A stretch of DNA of 64,000 bases from Secundilactobacillus yichangensis (GTDB lineage Bacteria > Bacillota > Bacilli > Lactobacillales > Lactobacillaceae), in NCBI RefSeq assembly GCF_016861565.1, contig NZ_BOLK01000006.1, positions 89,539 through 153,538 of the forward strand, written 5' to 3'. The translations under genes were made by a program, and so were the position numbers. Below, piece after piece: positions 52,109-60,453 of this stretch. Within the stretch, counting starts at the first letter, position 1; each line of letters opens with the position of its first letter. The notes under the pieces are model-generated. The model was not told where the DNA came from, ran no database searches, and worked only from the letters and a program-made list of their open reading frames with translations.

Positions 52109-52127
52109 AATGGTAACTATTATCATT
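52109..52127. promoter_or_regulatory. Zur-like operator at zinc-binding lipoprotein promoter
   Basis: AATGGTAA-CTA-TTATCATT is an 8-3-8 palindrome with one mismatched pair, resembling the Zur box (AATNRTAA-N-TTAYNATT type). It sits directly on the downstream side of a TATACT -10 box (52103-52108), ideal for repression. Confidence 0.5.
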
Positions 52128-52152
52128 TAACTGAGGGGGTAACCTGATTAAC

Positions 52153-53061
52153 ATGTTAAAGCGCTACATTCGATCACTCAGCACTTTACTAACACTGGCG
52201 TTCATCGCTGTTTTGTTAGTGGGCTGCACGTCAAGAACTACTACATCGCATGATTCCCATCGGATCAACGTAGTGGCGTCACTGGATTTCTACGGTGAAA
52301 CTGCAAAAGCCGTACTGGGCGATAAGGGAACGGTTACCTCAATCATCGATAAACCAAGTATGGAACCGCATGAATTTGAGCCAACAACTAAAACTGCAAA
52401 ACAAGTCAGCAACGCTAATATAATCATTTATAATGGGCTGGGCTACGATACCTGGATGAAGCGGCTGTCCGCTGATAATACGGGTACCACTAAAATCAAC
52501 GTGGCTCAAGGTATCATGAATCGTCGTGACGGTGATAACGAACATATCTGGTACAGCATGAAAACCATGCCCAAATTAGCAAACGAGCTGGCTGATCAAT
52601 TTGCTAAACGCCAGCCCGAAAATAAGGCTTACTTTAAACGTAACGCAAAACACTATATTCAGTCGTTAAAACCGTTGGATCAGAAAGTTACCCAGCTTCG
52701 CCGCAACAGCCACCATGCTCGAGTAAACGTCAGTGAACCGGTTTTTGATTATTCGTTAGCCGAAATGGGTTATCGTCAAAACAACAATCATTACGCGCAA
52801 GCTGTTCAAAACGATACCGATCCTTCACCGAAAGATATCAAACAAATGCAAGCTGACATCCGTCACCATAAGATTGCCTTTTTTGTTGTCAATACCCAAG
52901 AAATCAGCAAAATGACAACTAATTTGCTGACCCTTGCTAAAAACAGCGGGGTTCCAATCGTTCGGGTGACTGAATCGCAGCCTTCTGGAACCACTTATAA
53001 AACCTGGATGATGCGTCAGTTCGATGAGGTCCAGCATACGCAAAAATCCCACAATCGTTAG
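52153..53061 (+). CDS. Zinc/manganese-type solute-binding lipoprotein (ZnuA-like)
   Basis: A 302-residue lipoprotein: lipobox LLVGC at residues about 21-25, then a cluster-9 (ZnuA/MntC) binding protein. 'EPHEFEPTTKTAKQVSNANIIIYNGLGYDTWM' carries the first ligand His and the family signature; 'DNEHIWYS' and 'NVSEPVFDYSLAEMGY' follow (the second and third His regions; the SEP replaces the classical H-x-A-F). The Asp/Glu ligand is expected near 'VVNTQEIS'. No ABC permease or ATPase is adjacent, so it is an orphan component. A Zur-like box upstream suggests zinc control. Confidence 0.82.
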   Translation: MLKRYIRSLSTLLTLAFIAVLLVGCTSRTTTSHDSHRINVVASLDFYGETAKAVLGDKGTVTSIIDKPSMEPHEFEPTTKTAKQVSNANIIIYNGLGYDTWMKRLSADNTGTTKINVAQGIMNRRDGDNEHIWYSMKTMPKLANELADQFAKRQPENKAYFKRNAKHYIQSLKPLDQKVTQLRRNSHHARVNVSEPVFDYSLAEMGYRQNNNHYAQAVQNDTDPSPKDIKQMQADIRHHKIAFFVVNTQEISKMTTNLLTLAKNSGVPIVRVTESQPSGTTYKTWMMRQFDEVQHTQKSHNR

Positions 53062-53157
53062 ATACTTTATCTAACAATTATGGGACTCCTGCTGGAAGTG
53101 ACTGTGTTTTAATTTTTTTGTTGCTGAACTAAAAACATTTCCACTAACTGTCCTTTA

Positions 53158-53805
53158 CTAACCTCTTGACCACCAATGTTTTTTGGGGTGCATCATGCGA
53201 TAGGCCATCTTTTCCTCACGCCGTTTCGCCCTAATTTCTGCATCACGTTTATCAGCCATCTTTCGCTTAGTTTCCGGATCAACATATTCACTAATGAGAA
53301 TCTTAGGGTTATGTTTTACTCCTTGACGTTCAAGCTCCTTAAAGATTTTCAAAAATGATTTTTGACGGTACTTAAAGCCGTCAATCATGACAGAATAAAA
53401 TGCTAAGTTACCATTACTAGCAAAATTTTCCTTTAAGATGTCAGTTTTTTCCTCTTGATCGCTAACAATACTTTTAGCAAGAATACCAATTTGCATTGAA
53501 GCATTGTTAGGCGTCATCTCGATTTTCAAAACATCAGACCACGGAACAATGATTCTTCTGCTCTTTGTGTTGTCGGTTATACCCATATCATTAATCACAT
53601 AGTCGGGATGATCCAAATGACCATCATGAAAAGTTTTATAGACTAAGTATAAAGACATTACCGCAAAGAAAAGTGAGAAAATTTTAAAGATCAAATAGGT
53701 GTGAATGAATATCACTGTGAAAAAGCATACCCCAAAGAACATAAAGACAATAGACGTCGTATATGTTCGTATTTTATCCGGATATACCTCAAAGTTATCT
53801 TCCAA
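53158..53805 (-). CDS. Small membrane protein with PH-like cytoplasmic domain, unknown function
   Basis: A 215-residue protein: two adjacent membrane helices (residues about 16-58), then a soluble domain (INDMGITDNTKSRRIIVPWSDVLKIEM) that looks like the PH-like domain of YcxB/STM3941-type membrane proteins (inference), and a strongly basic C-terminal tail (KRKMADKRDAEIRAKRREEK ... KKHWWSRG). Not a family I can name with certainty. It is a single gene between the metal-binding lipoprotein and the PTS operon. Confidence 0.6.
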   Translation of the reverse strand: MEDNFEVYPDKIRTYTTSIVFMFFGVCFFTVIFIHTYLIFKIFSLFFAVMSLYLVYKTFHDGHLDHPDYVINDMGITDNTKSRRIIVPWSDVLKIEMTPNNASMQIGILAKSIVSDQEEKTDILKENFASNGNLAFYSVMIDGFKYRQKSFLKIFKELERQGVKHNPKILISEYVDPETKRKMADKRDAEIRAKRREEKMAYRMMHPKKHWWSRG

Positions 53806-53830
53806 TGTAAAAACCTCACTCGCTAATTGA

Positions 53831-53864
53831 CTAAAAAAGCCTGGAAAAGTTCCAGGCTTTTAAA
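53831..53864. terminator. Bidirectional terminator after PTS operon
   Basis: AAAAAAGCCTGGAA-AAG-TTCCAGGCTTTT is a perfect stem with a three-base loop. Confidence 0.85.
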
Positions 53865-53894
53865 ATACAACAATGACATAAACTTTTTTAGTCG

Positions 53895-54371
53895 TTAACC
53901 GAGATTGTACTCAACCTTTTTCGATTCAGGAACCTGCTGGAAAAAGACGTCGATTCCGCTGTCGTGGATTTCTTTTAATAACCCTTTTTCATCCTCAGAA
54001 ATATTAACACCAGGAATAATTTGTTCAGTGTTAGGCTTCTTTGAAATTCCACCAACGTTCAATGCTTTCAGTTCCAATCCTGCATCAAGAGCTTCTTTAA
54101 CTTCCTTGACGTACTTGAATACAATTACGACCTTGGCATCACCAAATTGATCCTTTTTCCACTGATCAGCAACTTCTTTAGCAGAATAAACTTCAATATC
54201 CAATCCACCAGTTGAATTAGTGCTGACGTAAATATCTTTCATAAAATCATCAGCAGCTGTTGCATTATCGACAACATAAACTGAATTAGTACCCTTTCCT
54301 TTGGTCCACTTTTGCATGACTTGACCATGAATCAAACGGTCATCGACACGTGCTAAATTAATTGTTCCCAT
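53895..54371 (-). CDS. Mannose-family PTS IIB component
   Basis: A 158-residue cytoplasmic phosphotransfer protein. The phospho-His is in RVDDRLIHGQVMQKW. The rest (NSVYVVDNATAADDFMKD; VVIVFKYVKEVKEALD; LNVGGISKKPNTEQI) follows the IIB-Man/Sor pattern. It receives phosphate from IIA and passes it to incoming sugar at IIC/IID. ATG 54371 has GGAGG upstream. It is the last gene of the operon IIC-IID-IIA-IIB. Confidence 0.93.
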   Translation of the reverse strand: MGTINLARVDDRLIHGQVMQKWTKGKGTNSVYVVDNATAADDFMKDIYVSTNSTGGLDIEVYSAKEVADQWKKDQFGDAKVVIVFKYVKEVKEALDAGLELKALNVGGISKKPNTEQIIPGVNISEDEKGLLKEIHDSGIDVFFQQVPESKKVEYNLG

Positions 54372-54424
54372 AGCCGAAACCTCCATTATGCTTTAGTTTT
54401 TATCTAACTTTAACTATACTCGTA

Positions 54425-54847
54425 TTATTTACCTTTGTGTTGTAAAAAGTTCTTATCAATCATTTTTATGCCATCTTTGGCAACGTTGATGGAATCATTA
54501 ATCAACTTTTCGGTATTTTCTTCGGAGCTAGTAAAATTAAGTAAGTTTATCAGCAACGGTAAGCTTAAGCCAGTAATAATCTTTAAGTCGCGGTATCTTG
54601 CTAACGTTGAAAGAGAAACGTTCGAAGGACTACCACCTAGTAGATCAACCAGAACTATGGTTTCATCATATATTTTTGCATTTTTATCTAGAACTTCATA
54701 TGCCTGATCACGCAGCGAATCAACTGATTCCCCCGGATGCAAACCTAAAGCAGTTACATTTTCTAGAGGTCCCATCAAAAGTTCTGCACTTTTAACAGTT
54801 TCAATGCCCATGTCACCATGTGTGATTACTAAAAATGCTCGTTTCAT
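54425..54847 (-). CDS. Mannose-family PTS IIA component
   Basis: A 140-residue IIA-Man-type protein. The phosphoryl-accepting His is in LVITHGDMGIET near the N-terminus. 'VLVDLLGGSPSNVSLSTLARY' and 'ITGLSLPLLINLL' are further family marks. It takes phosphate from HPr. IIA and IIB are separate proteins here, unlike ManX of E. coli, where they are fused. 38 bases after it comes IIB. Confidence 0.93.
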   Translation of the reverse strand: MKRAFLVITHGDMGIETVKSAELLMGPLENVTALGLHPGESVDSLRDQAYEVLDKNAKIYDETIVLVDLLGGSPSNVSLSTLARYRDLKIITGLSLPLLINLLNFTSSEENTEKLINDSINVAKDGIKMIDKNFLQHKGK

Positions 54848-54877
54848 ATCTAAATTCCCTTCCGAATAATGCAGCGT

Positions 54878-55786
54878 CTAAATAATGTAGAAGATACTCA
54901 ATACAATCAGTGCACCAGTCAGATATAACAGTGCTCGAGTAATCTTAAGCCCTTGACGTTGGAAGTACCAGTACACAAGAAGCACTGCTACTAATGGTAG
55001 CAATCCAGGAAGAATCTCGTTTAGAATTGAATTCAAGTTAAAGACTTTTCCGCTAATTGAGAACTTTAAATAGCTCCTAATCGTGATGTACTGTCCGGCT
55101 AAGATACCCATCATATACAGACCAAGAATCCCTAATCCATCAATGATACCGGCCATACGACCACCAGTCATGATTTCCTTCGCAGCTGAACGACCTAGTG
55201 AATAACCCATCTTTGTGAAGTAATAACCATAAGTGAAGGTTGCAATAGCAAAACATAAGAATGGTAACAAAGCACCTAAAAAGTTACCTTGCTTAGCAAA
55301 TGGTAAGAACATTGCAATAAAAATGTACTGAATCGTACCAGAGTCAATAGAATCACCTATTCCGGCTAAAGGACCCATTAAACCAACTTTAGTGTTGTTG
55401 ATCATATCTTCAGAAATAGGTTCTTGGCCATTTGCTAATGCCTTGGCACGTGCTTCTTCAAGTGAAATAGTGACACCAGTTAAGGTACCGCCACCCCAAG
55501 TAGCTTGTGTGTTAAAAAATAGTAAGTGACGTTGAAAGGCTTTAGCCAGTTCATCTTTATCTTTATATAGTTTTTGTAGTGTCGGAATTAAACCGAAACA
55601 AAATGACGGTGCTAACATACGGTCAAAAGTATGCGGAATTTCATTAGCCCACCACCAGCCAAACCATGATTTCATCAAATCTTTGTTGGTAATTGGATCT
55701 GGTTGAGGAATCCGATGGTCAGTAGTTTCTCCAGTTTCACTTTGTATTTCATCTTTTTTTGATGCTGCTGTTGGATTATCACTCAT
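54878..55786 (-). CDS. Mannose-family PTS IID component
   Basis: A 302-residue membrane subunit. 'FNTQATWGGGTLTGVTISLEEARA' and 'KVGLMGPLAGIGDSIDSGTIQYI' are diagnostic of IID-Man/Sor. C-terminal hydrophobic segments complete it. Together with IIC it forms the sugar channel. ATG 55786 follows GAGGATAT; a second ATG seven codons upstream is also in frame. The N-terminal 30 residues are hydrophilic and variable. Confidence 0.93.
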   Translation of the reverse strand: MSDNPTAASKKDEIQSETGETTDHRIPQPDPITNKDLMKSWFGWWWANEIPHTFDRMLAPSFCFGLIPTLQKLYKDKDELAKAFQRHLLFFNTQATWGGGTLTGVTISLEEARAKALANGQEPISEDMINNTKVGLMGPLAGIGDSIDSGTIQYIFIAMFLPFAKQGNFLGALLPFLCFAIATFTYGYYFTKMGYSLGRSAAKEIMTGGRMAGIIDGLGILGLYMMGILAGQYITIRSYLKFSISGKVFNLNSILNEILPGLLPLVAVLLVYWYFQRQGLKITRALLYLTGALIVLSIFYII

Positions 55787-55803
55787 TTTTATATCCTCCT
55801 TTG

Positions 55804-56580
55804 TCAATTATTTACCTTTGCATTTTTTTGAGAAAGTGATACGTAGATAATGGCAATGATGACACCGAAGATAGCGTAAATTGTCATATTAATCTTCAAA
55901 GCGGCAAAAGCCACGCTCATGAAGTAGGCTAAGAAGAAGAACGGCAAAAGACGTTGTTTACCAATAACCTGCATAATAATTGCAATACCAAGAGCTGCCA
56001 GTCCACCACCGACTGAATTAAGCACATGAATAACTGTCCCATGAGCAAAATTGGTGATAACCATTGAAATTACTGGTGCACCAAAGTAAAGAGCAATAAA
56101 AATCAGCGGAATAAACAGCACGAACGAAATAAGTGCTGGGATACCAATAATTGAAAAACGCAAACCATGTGCGTTTCCTTCCCTAGCATACTTATCCATT
56201 GGTTTAAGTGCGAATGTGTTTAGGAAGAAACGGAATTGATATAGGTAACTACCTAACAGAGCAACTGGAACCGCAATGGCAATGGCTGCATGAGGACTCA
56301 TATGTCCTATCAGTGCAACTGGAACCGCAATAGCGGCACCAATAGCTGGTTCAGCCGGAAGAGCACCACCCGGAGCGACAAATCCCATATAGACTAACTG
56401 AATAGCGGCGGTAACAATCATAGCTTGTTTAATGTCACCCATGATAAAACCAACCATCATACCAGTCATTAATGGACTAAAGCGCATCATCAAAGTTGCA
56501 AAACCAAGAATACGCGACTCAACTAACGCAACCCAAATAGCAATCAGTAACGCTTGCCATATTGACAAAGTAACCTGCAT
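55804..56580 (-). CDS. Mannose-family PTS IIC component
   Basis: A 258-residue membrane protein with about seven hydrophobic segments: 'MVGFIMGDIKQAMIVTAAIQLVYMGFVAPGGALPAEPAIG' is the IIC-Man/Sor signature. First gene of the operon, with GGGGAGG before its ATG, directly downstream of a promoter containing a cre site. The transported sugar (mannose, glucose, sorbose, N-acetylgalactosamine or other) cannot be told from sequence. Confidence 0.93.
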   Translation of the reverse strand: MQVTLSIWQALLIAIWVALVESRILGFATLMMRFSPLMTGMMVGFIMGDIKQAMIVTAAIQLVYMGFVAPGGALPAEPAIGAAIAVPVALIGHMSPHAAIAIAVPVALLGSYLYQFRFFLNTFALKPMDKYAREGNAHGLRFSIIGIPALISFVLFIPLIFIALYFGAPVISMVITNFAHGTVIHVLNSVGGGLAALGIAIIMQVIGKQRLLPFFFLAYFMSVAFAALKINMTIYAIFGVIIAIIYVSLSQKNAKVNN

Positions 56581-56671
56581 TACAAATACCTCCCCTTATT
56601 TATAAACGTGCTAAACAATAATTGCTCAAACAAAATTAGCACTGACATAAAAATCACTTGTGCCTAATTTC

Positions 56672-56699
56672 ATTATATATGATTGCGCTTTCATTACAA
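56672..56699 (-). promoter_or_regulatory. Promoter of mannose-family PTS operon
   Basis: On the minus strand TTGTAA (56699-56694) and TATAAT (56677-56672) are 16 bases apart, with the cre site in the spacer. Confidence 0.65.
56679..56694 (-). promoter_or_regulatory. cre site for CcpA in PTS promoter
   Basis: ATGAAAGCGCAATCAT on the minus strand fits WTGNAANCGNWNNCWW fully and lies between the -35 and -10 boxes, so CcpA binding should repress the PTS in presence of preferred sugar. Confidence 0.75.
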
Positions 56700-56701
56700 G
56701 G

Positions 56702-56730
56702 TTGAATATTAAAAAAAATTCATCTATGAT
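56702..56730 (+). promoter_or_regulatory. Promoter of histidine phosphatase gene
   Basis: TTGAAT (56702-56707) and TATGAT (56725-56730) are 17 bases apart; it is back-to-back with the PTS promoter. Confidence 0.6.
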
Positions 56731-56757
56731 AAAGCAGTAGTTATAGGAGGAATATTT

Positions 56758-57408
56758 ATGACAACACAAACAGTTTATATCGTACGTCATGGGCAAACTC
56801 TACTAAATAGATTTAATCGAATGCAGGGCTGGTGTGATTCTGATTTAACAAAGCAGGGACGTTTAGATGCACTTTCGGCCGGTAAAAAGCTGAAAGGACT
56901 ACACTTTAACTATGTTTATTCATCTGATTTAAAACGAGCAATTGACACTAGAGATATAATTTTATCTGAACAGGTACAACCAACCGAGAACATTATTGTA
57001 GAACCACTTTTTAGAGAAGTTTTTTTCGGCTACTTTGAAGGTCTTGATGCCGATGAAACCTGGGCTAAGGTTGGCGCCCCTCACGGTTTCAAAACCCAAG
57101 AGGAAATTTTAAAGACCAAGGGGTTTATAGGAGTACGTCAGTATATGAATGACCTTGATCCTGAGCACCTCGCGGAAACTAACGAACAAGTTCTTGCCCG
57201 CTGGAAGCAAGGATTCGATACAATTAGGAATACATGTTCGGATAACTCTAGTGTTCTTTTGGTAACACACGGTACTTTTATCCGAACCCTTGCAGATAGT
57301 CAAGGTGTAAACACTATTGGTAATTATCCCGCAAATGGAAGTATCTCTACTGTAAAACTGACTGATGATAATACAACTTTAATTTCTTATAATAAAACTA
57401 GTTTATAA
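56758..57408 (+). CDS. Histidine phosphatase (phosphoglycerate-mutase-like)
   Basis: A 216-residue protein of the histidine phosphatase superfamily. Catalytic RHG is in YIVRHGQTLLNRF; 'MQGWCDSDLTKQG', 'VYSSDLKRAIDT', the acid Glu in FREVFFGYFEG and the second His in LLVTHGTFIRTL are all present. It is more likely a broad phosphatase than a true mutase. Expressed divergently from the PTS operon and followed at 34 bases by a LysR gene, so a role in sugar phosphate handling is plausible (inference). Confidence 0.9.
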   Translation: MTTQTVYIVRHGQTLLNRFNRMQGWCDSDLTKQGRLDALSAGKKLKGLHFNYVYSSDLKRAIDTRDIILSEQVQPTENIIVEPLFREVFFGYFEGLDADETWAKVGAPHGFKTQEEILKTKGFIGVRQYMNDLDPEHLAETNEQVLARWKQGFDTIRNTCSDNSSVLLVTHGTFIRTLADSQGVNTIGNYPANGSISTVKLTDDNTTLISYNKTSL

Positions 57409-57442
57409 AATAAGATTATTAGTCAGTAAAGGGTGAATCGAT

Positions 57443-58327
57443 GTGAATTCTGAATTATTAGAGACCTTTTTAAAAATAGTTGAATACAAACAAATTTCGC
57501 AAGCGGCTGAAGCTCTTTACATCACTCAAGCTGCTGTCAGTAATCGACTCAACCGTCTGGAAAGTGAACTTGGCGTTACATTAATCCATCGGGTAAAGGG
57601 TCAATCTACAGTAAGTCTGACAGCCTATGGGAAGAAGCTAATCCCCCTGGCGCAGCAACTCGTGCAATTGACTAAGGAAACAAGTAATTTAAAGGAACTA
57701 GCCAACTATCAGTTAGTTTCAGTTATGATTCAACCAGATATCAATCATACGATTCTCTCCCAAATCTTACCGTTATTATTAGAAGAAGACCCACTTCTTC
57801 GCTACTCAATTAAGACCAGTAGTAGTAGGAATATTTACGATTCAGTGGCCAATGGTACAACCGACGTTGGTTTTACTTTTATTCAGTCATCTCGATATCA
57901 AACGGACATTCGAAAAATTGGTGAAGATCCGTTAGTATTAATTGCTTCAGCTAAAAGTAGTTATCCTGTTACTGTTAGTGCTGAAATGCTATCTGAGCAT
58001 GACGAGATACTCATTCCTTACAATCGATCATATAAAGAATGGCATCTGATGTGCTGGAATAGTGAACTTGAGCCATTTATCCGACTCGATTCAAGTAGTG
58101 ACGTTAATAATTACCTGATTAACAACAATACCTGGGCAATTATTCCTGAATCAATGTTAAATAAACTACTGAGGGAACATGCTGACATTCGGAAACTCCA
58201 CTTAACAGAACAGCCTCCTACACTACCAATTTTTGCTGTTAAACATAAGAAAGCAAATCAGCATACATCTGAAATCGATCGCTTAATTTTGAAAGTTCGG
58301 TCTGAATTTTTTAAAATGCAGAATTAA
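57443..58327 (+). CDS. LysR-family transcriptional regulator
   Basis: A 294-residue LysR-type protein. Winged helix at residues 1-60 (ETFLKIVEYKQISQAAEALYITQAAVSNRLNRLESELG), linker helix, then a periplasmic-binding-protein-like effector domain. The start is GTG 57443 behind AAAGGGTGA. It appears to be co-transcribed with the phosphatase gene. Target genes are unknown; the divergent PTS operon is the natural candidate. Confidence 0.9.
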   Translation: MNSELLETFLKIVEYKQISQAAEALYITQAAVSNRLNRLESELGVTLIHRVKGQSTVSLTAYGKKLIPLAQQLVQLTKETSNLKELANYQLVSVMIQPDINHTILSQILPLLLEEDPLLRYSIKTSSSRNIYDSVANGTTDVGFTFIQSSRYQTDIRKIGEDPLVLIASAKSSYPVTVSAEMLSEHDEILIPYNRSYKEWHLMCWNSELEPFIRLDSSSDVNNYLINNNTWAIIPESMLNKLLREHADIRKLHLTEQPPTLPIFAVKHKKANQHTSEIDRLILKVRSEFFKMQN

Positions 58328-58420
58328 TCTATCCATCTAGATAAAACTGATTTTTTTGACTATTAAATTATTCAACTAATTATTGGAGCTTTTCAAAAAC
58401 AAATGTAAACGAGCATCCGA

Positions 58421-58468
58421 AAAAAGCGTATCAAGATTATTTCCATAATCTTGATGCGCTTTTTATTG
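58421..58468. terminator. Bidirectional terminator between lysR-type gene and ptsI
   Basis: AAAAAGCG-ATCAAGATTA pairs with TAATCTTGAT-CGCTTTTT, about 18 bp, with T-rich tails on either strand. Confidence 0.85.
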
Positions 58469-58484
58469 TCCACATTGATATAGA

Positions 58485-60206
58485 TTATTTCAGAAATTTC
58501 TTAACCATTTTCTTTGTATCTTCATTGGTTAAAGAATCCTTCAGAACATTAGCAACCAACTTTGCACATTTCTTAGTATCAAGAGATTTCATAGAGCTAC
58601 GAGTTCTTAATACTGAACTTGAACTCATCGAGTATTCATCAAGTCCCATACCCATAAGTAATGGTAACGCAATCTCGTCACCGGCCATCTCACCACACAT
58701 GGCAGCAATTTTACCCTCTTTATGAGCGGAATCAATGACGTGCTTGATCAATTTCAACAAAGCTGGATTATAGGGTTGGTATAGATAGGAAACGGACTCG
58801 TTCCCGCGATCAGCAGCAAATGAGTATTGAATCAAATCATTAGTTCCAATACTGAAGAAATCGACTTCCTTAGCAAAGGCTTCAGCAAAAATGGCGGCAG
58901 CCGGAATTTCAATCATAATTCCTAATTTAATGTCATTACCTAGTCCTGGATCATCCGCTTGAAGCTTTTCTTTTTCTTCCATGAAAATAGCTTTTGCTTT
59001 TCTAAATTCATCAAGCGTGGCAATCATTGGGAACATAATTCTTAATTGACCAAATTTAGATGCCCGAATCAAAGCACGCAGTTGAGTTCGAAAAATTTCT
59101 TGCCGATCCAGTGAGATCCGGATGGCACGATATCCCAAGAATGGGTTCATTTCTTCGGGCAACGGTAAGTAGTTCAGTGGCTTATCACCACCGATATCCA
59201 TGGTCCGGATAACCACTGGCTTGCCATTCATCGTCTCAACGACTTTCTTATAGGCATTAAACTGATCATCTTCCGTTGGTAAGCTGGTGCTATCCATGTA
59301 CAGGAATTCGGTTCTAAACAAACCAACTGCGTCCGATCCCGCTTTTTGAACGTCATCCATATCAGCTGGAGTCCCAATATTAGAAGCAATCTCAAATTCC
59401 TTACCATCCGCAGAAACCGATGGTGCGTCAACTAACTTAGCCCACTCTTCACGTTGCTTTTCAAAATCCTGAGCCTGCTTTTCATAATCTTTGATTTCAG
59501 CTTCACTAGGATTGCTGATTGCTTCACCGTTGAGCCCGTCTAAAATAAGGGTCTCGCCATTTTTAATTTTTTGCGTTGCTTCGGCAGTCCCAACGACCGC
59601 TGGGATCTCCAAGGTTCGAGACATGATGGCTGAGTGACTGGTTCTTCCACCTAAGTCAGTAATCATACCTTTCACGTACTTCTTATTCATTTGAGAAGTG
59701 TCAGATGGCGTTACTTCATGGGCAACGATAATAACTGGAGTATCGACTGCAGCCAAATCAGGTAACTTTTTCCCAAGCAAATGACTAAGTACTCGTTTTG
59801 AAACGTCCTTTACGTCAGTTGCACGCTCCTGCATGTACTTGTTATCCTTCATAGCAGCTAACGTATTTGCAAAATCTGTTGTCACTTTGGTTAATGCTTG
59901 TTCTGCGTTTTCTTTCTTACTTGTAATTTGTTCGTTGATTTGTTTGATCATTTCTGGGTCAGACAAAATTGTAATGTGGGCATCAAAAATTGCTAAAGTA
60001 TCATCGTCTAAACTGCCCTTAGCATTTTGTTGAATGGTCTTCAAATCATCAATAGATGCGTTCAGTGCTTCATGTAACCGAGCAATTTCTGCATCGACAT
60101 CAGTAATTGTCGTCTTTTTAAAACTTAAATCAGGATCTACTAAAAGATACGCCTTTGCAATACCAATTCCATCACTAGCTGCGATTCCTTTTATCTTCAT
60201 AGACAA
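58485..60206 (-). CDS. ptsI: PEP-protein phosphotransferase, PTS enzyme I
   Basis: About 573 residues. The N-terminal domain begins [20 protein letters not shown]; the phospho-His is in [21 protein letters not shown]; the PEP-binding barrel has '[11 protein letters not shown]', '[11 protein letters not shown]', '[12 protein letters not shown]', '[12 protein letters not shown]' and the catalytic Cys in [10 protein letters not shown]. It phosphorylates HPr at the head of all PTS. Start: TTG 60206 has GAGGTAAT upstream at good spacing; ATG 60200 is six bases later. Unusually, no ptsH precedes it; the gene is near a mannose-type PTS and divergent from a PRD regulator. Whether another ptsHI exists elsewhere cannot be seen. 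Confidence 0.93.
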   Translation of the reverse strand: MSMKIKGIAASDGIGIAKAYLLVDPDLSFKKTTITDVDAEIARLHEALNASIDDLKTIQQNAKGSLDDDTLAIFDAHITILSDPEMIKQINEQITSKKENAEQALTKVTTDFANTLAAMKDNKYMQERATDVKDVSKRVLSHLLGKKLPDLAAVDTPVIIVAHEVTPSDTSQMNKKYVKGMITDLGGRTSHSAIMSRTLEIPAVVGTAEATQKIKNGETLILDGLNGEAISNPSEAEIKDYEKQAQDFEKQREEWAKLVDAPSVSADGKEFEIASNIGTPADMDDVQKAGSDAVGLFRTEFLYMDSTSLPTEDDQFNAYKKVVETMNGKPVVIRTMDIGGDKPLNYLPLPEEMNPFLGYRAIRISLDRQEIFRTQLRALIRASKFGQLRIMFPMIATLDEFRKAKAIFMEEKEKLQADDPGLGNDIKLGIMIEIPAAAIFAEAFAKEVDFFSIGTNDLIQYSFAADRGNESVSYLYQPYNPALLKLIKHVIDSAHKEGKIAAMCGEMAGDEIALPLLMGMGLDEYSMSSSSVLRTRSSMKSLDTKKCAKLVANVLKDSLTNEDTKKMVKKFLK

Positions 60207-60257
60207 ATTAATTACCTCTATTCTGTAATAGTTTATTAATCGATACCTCATCCCTCA

Positions 60258-60271
60258 ATACAGCGCTTTCA
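60258..60271 (-). promoter_or_regulatory. cre-like site upstream of ptsI
   Basis: TGAAAGCGCTGTAT on the minus strand matches the cre core with the final CA replaced. It lies about 52 bases before the ptsI start. Confidence 0.35.
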
Positions 60272-60403
60272 TTAACGACTAAAAATATAACTATTGTTAA
60301 TAGTATGCGGATTGGATAACGAAATTTTAAACACGGATCAATTACACTACACATTCAGTATATAAATTGATTGTTTCATTCACAAGTGCAATAATAGCAG
60401 TCG

Positions 60404-60429
60404 TTAGGGTGCAAGAATGGCACCCCTAA
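60404..60429 (+). promoter_or_regulatory. Hairpin in leader of PRD regulator
   Basis: TTAGGGTGC and GCACCCCTAA pair with one bulged C around a 7-base loop, then AATAAAAGTTTTT, 25 bases before the ATG. It could be an attenuator or antiterminator target. Confidence 0.4.
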
Positions 60430-60453
60430 TAAAAGTTTTTAACGGGGGAAAAT

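Noticed and set aside
53049..53084. Terminator overlapping the lipoprotein stop codon
   Set aside because: An imperfect stem is present (CCCACAAT/ATTATGGG with GTTAGAT/ATCTAAC), but it overlaps the coding end and lacks a T-run.
56600..56757. Sigma-54 (-24/-12) promoter expected for LevR-type mannose PTS operons
   Set aside because: No GG-N10-GC element was seen; a sigma-70-type promoter with cre is present, and the regulator at 60454 has no AAA+ domain.
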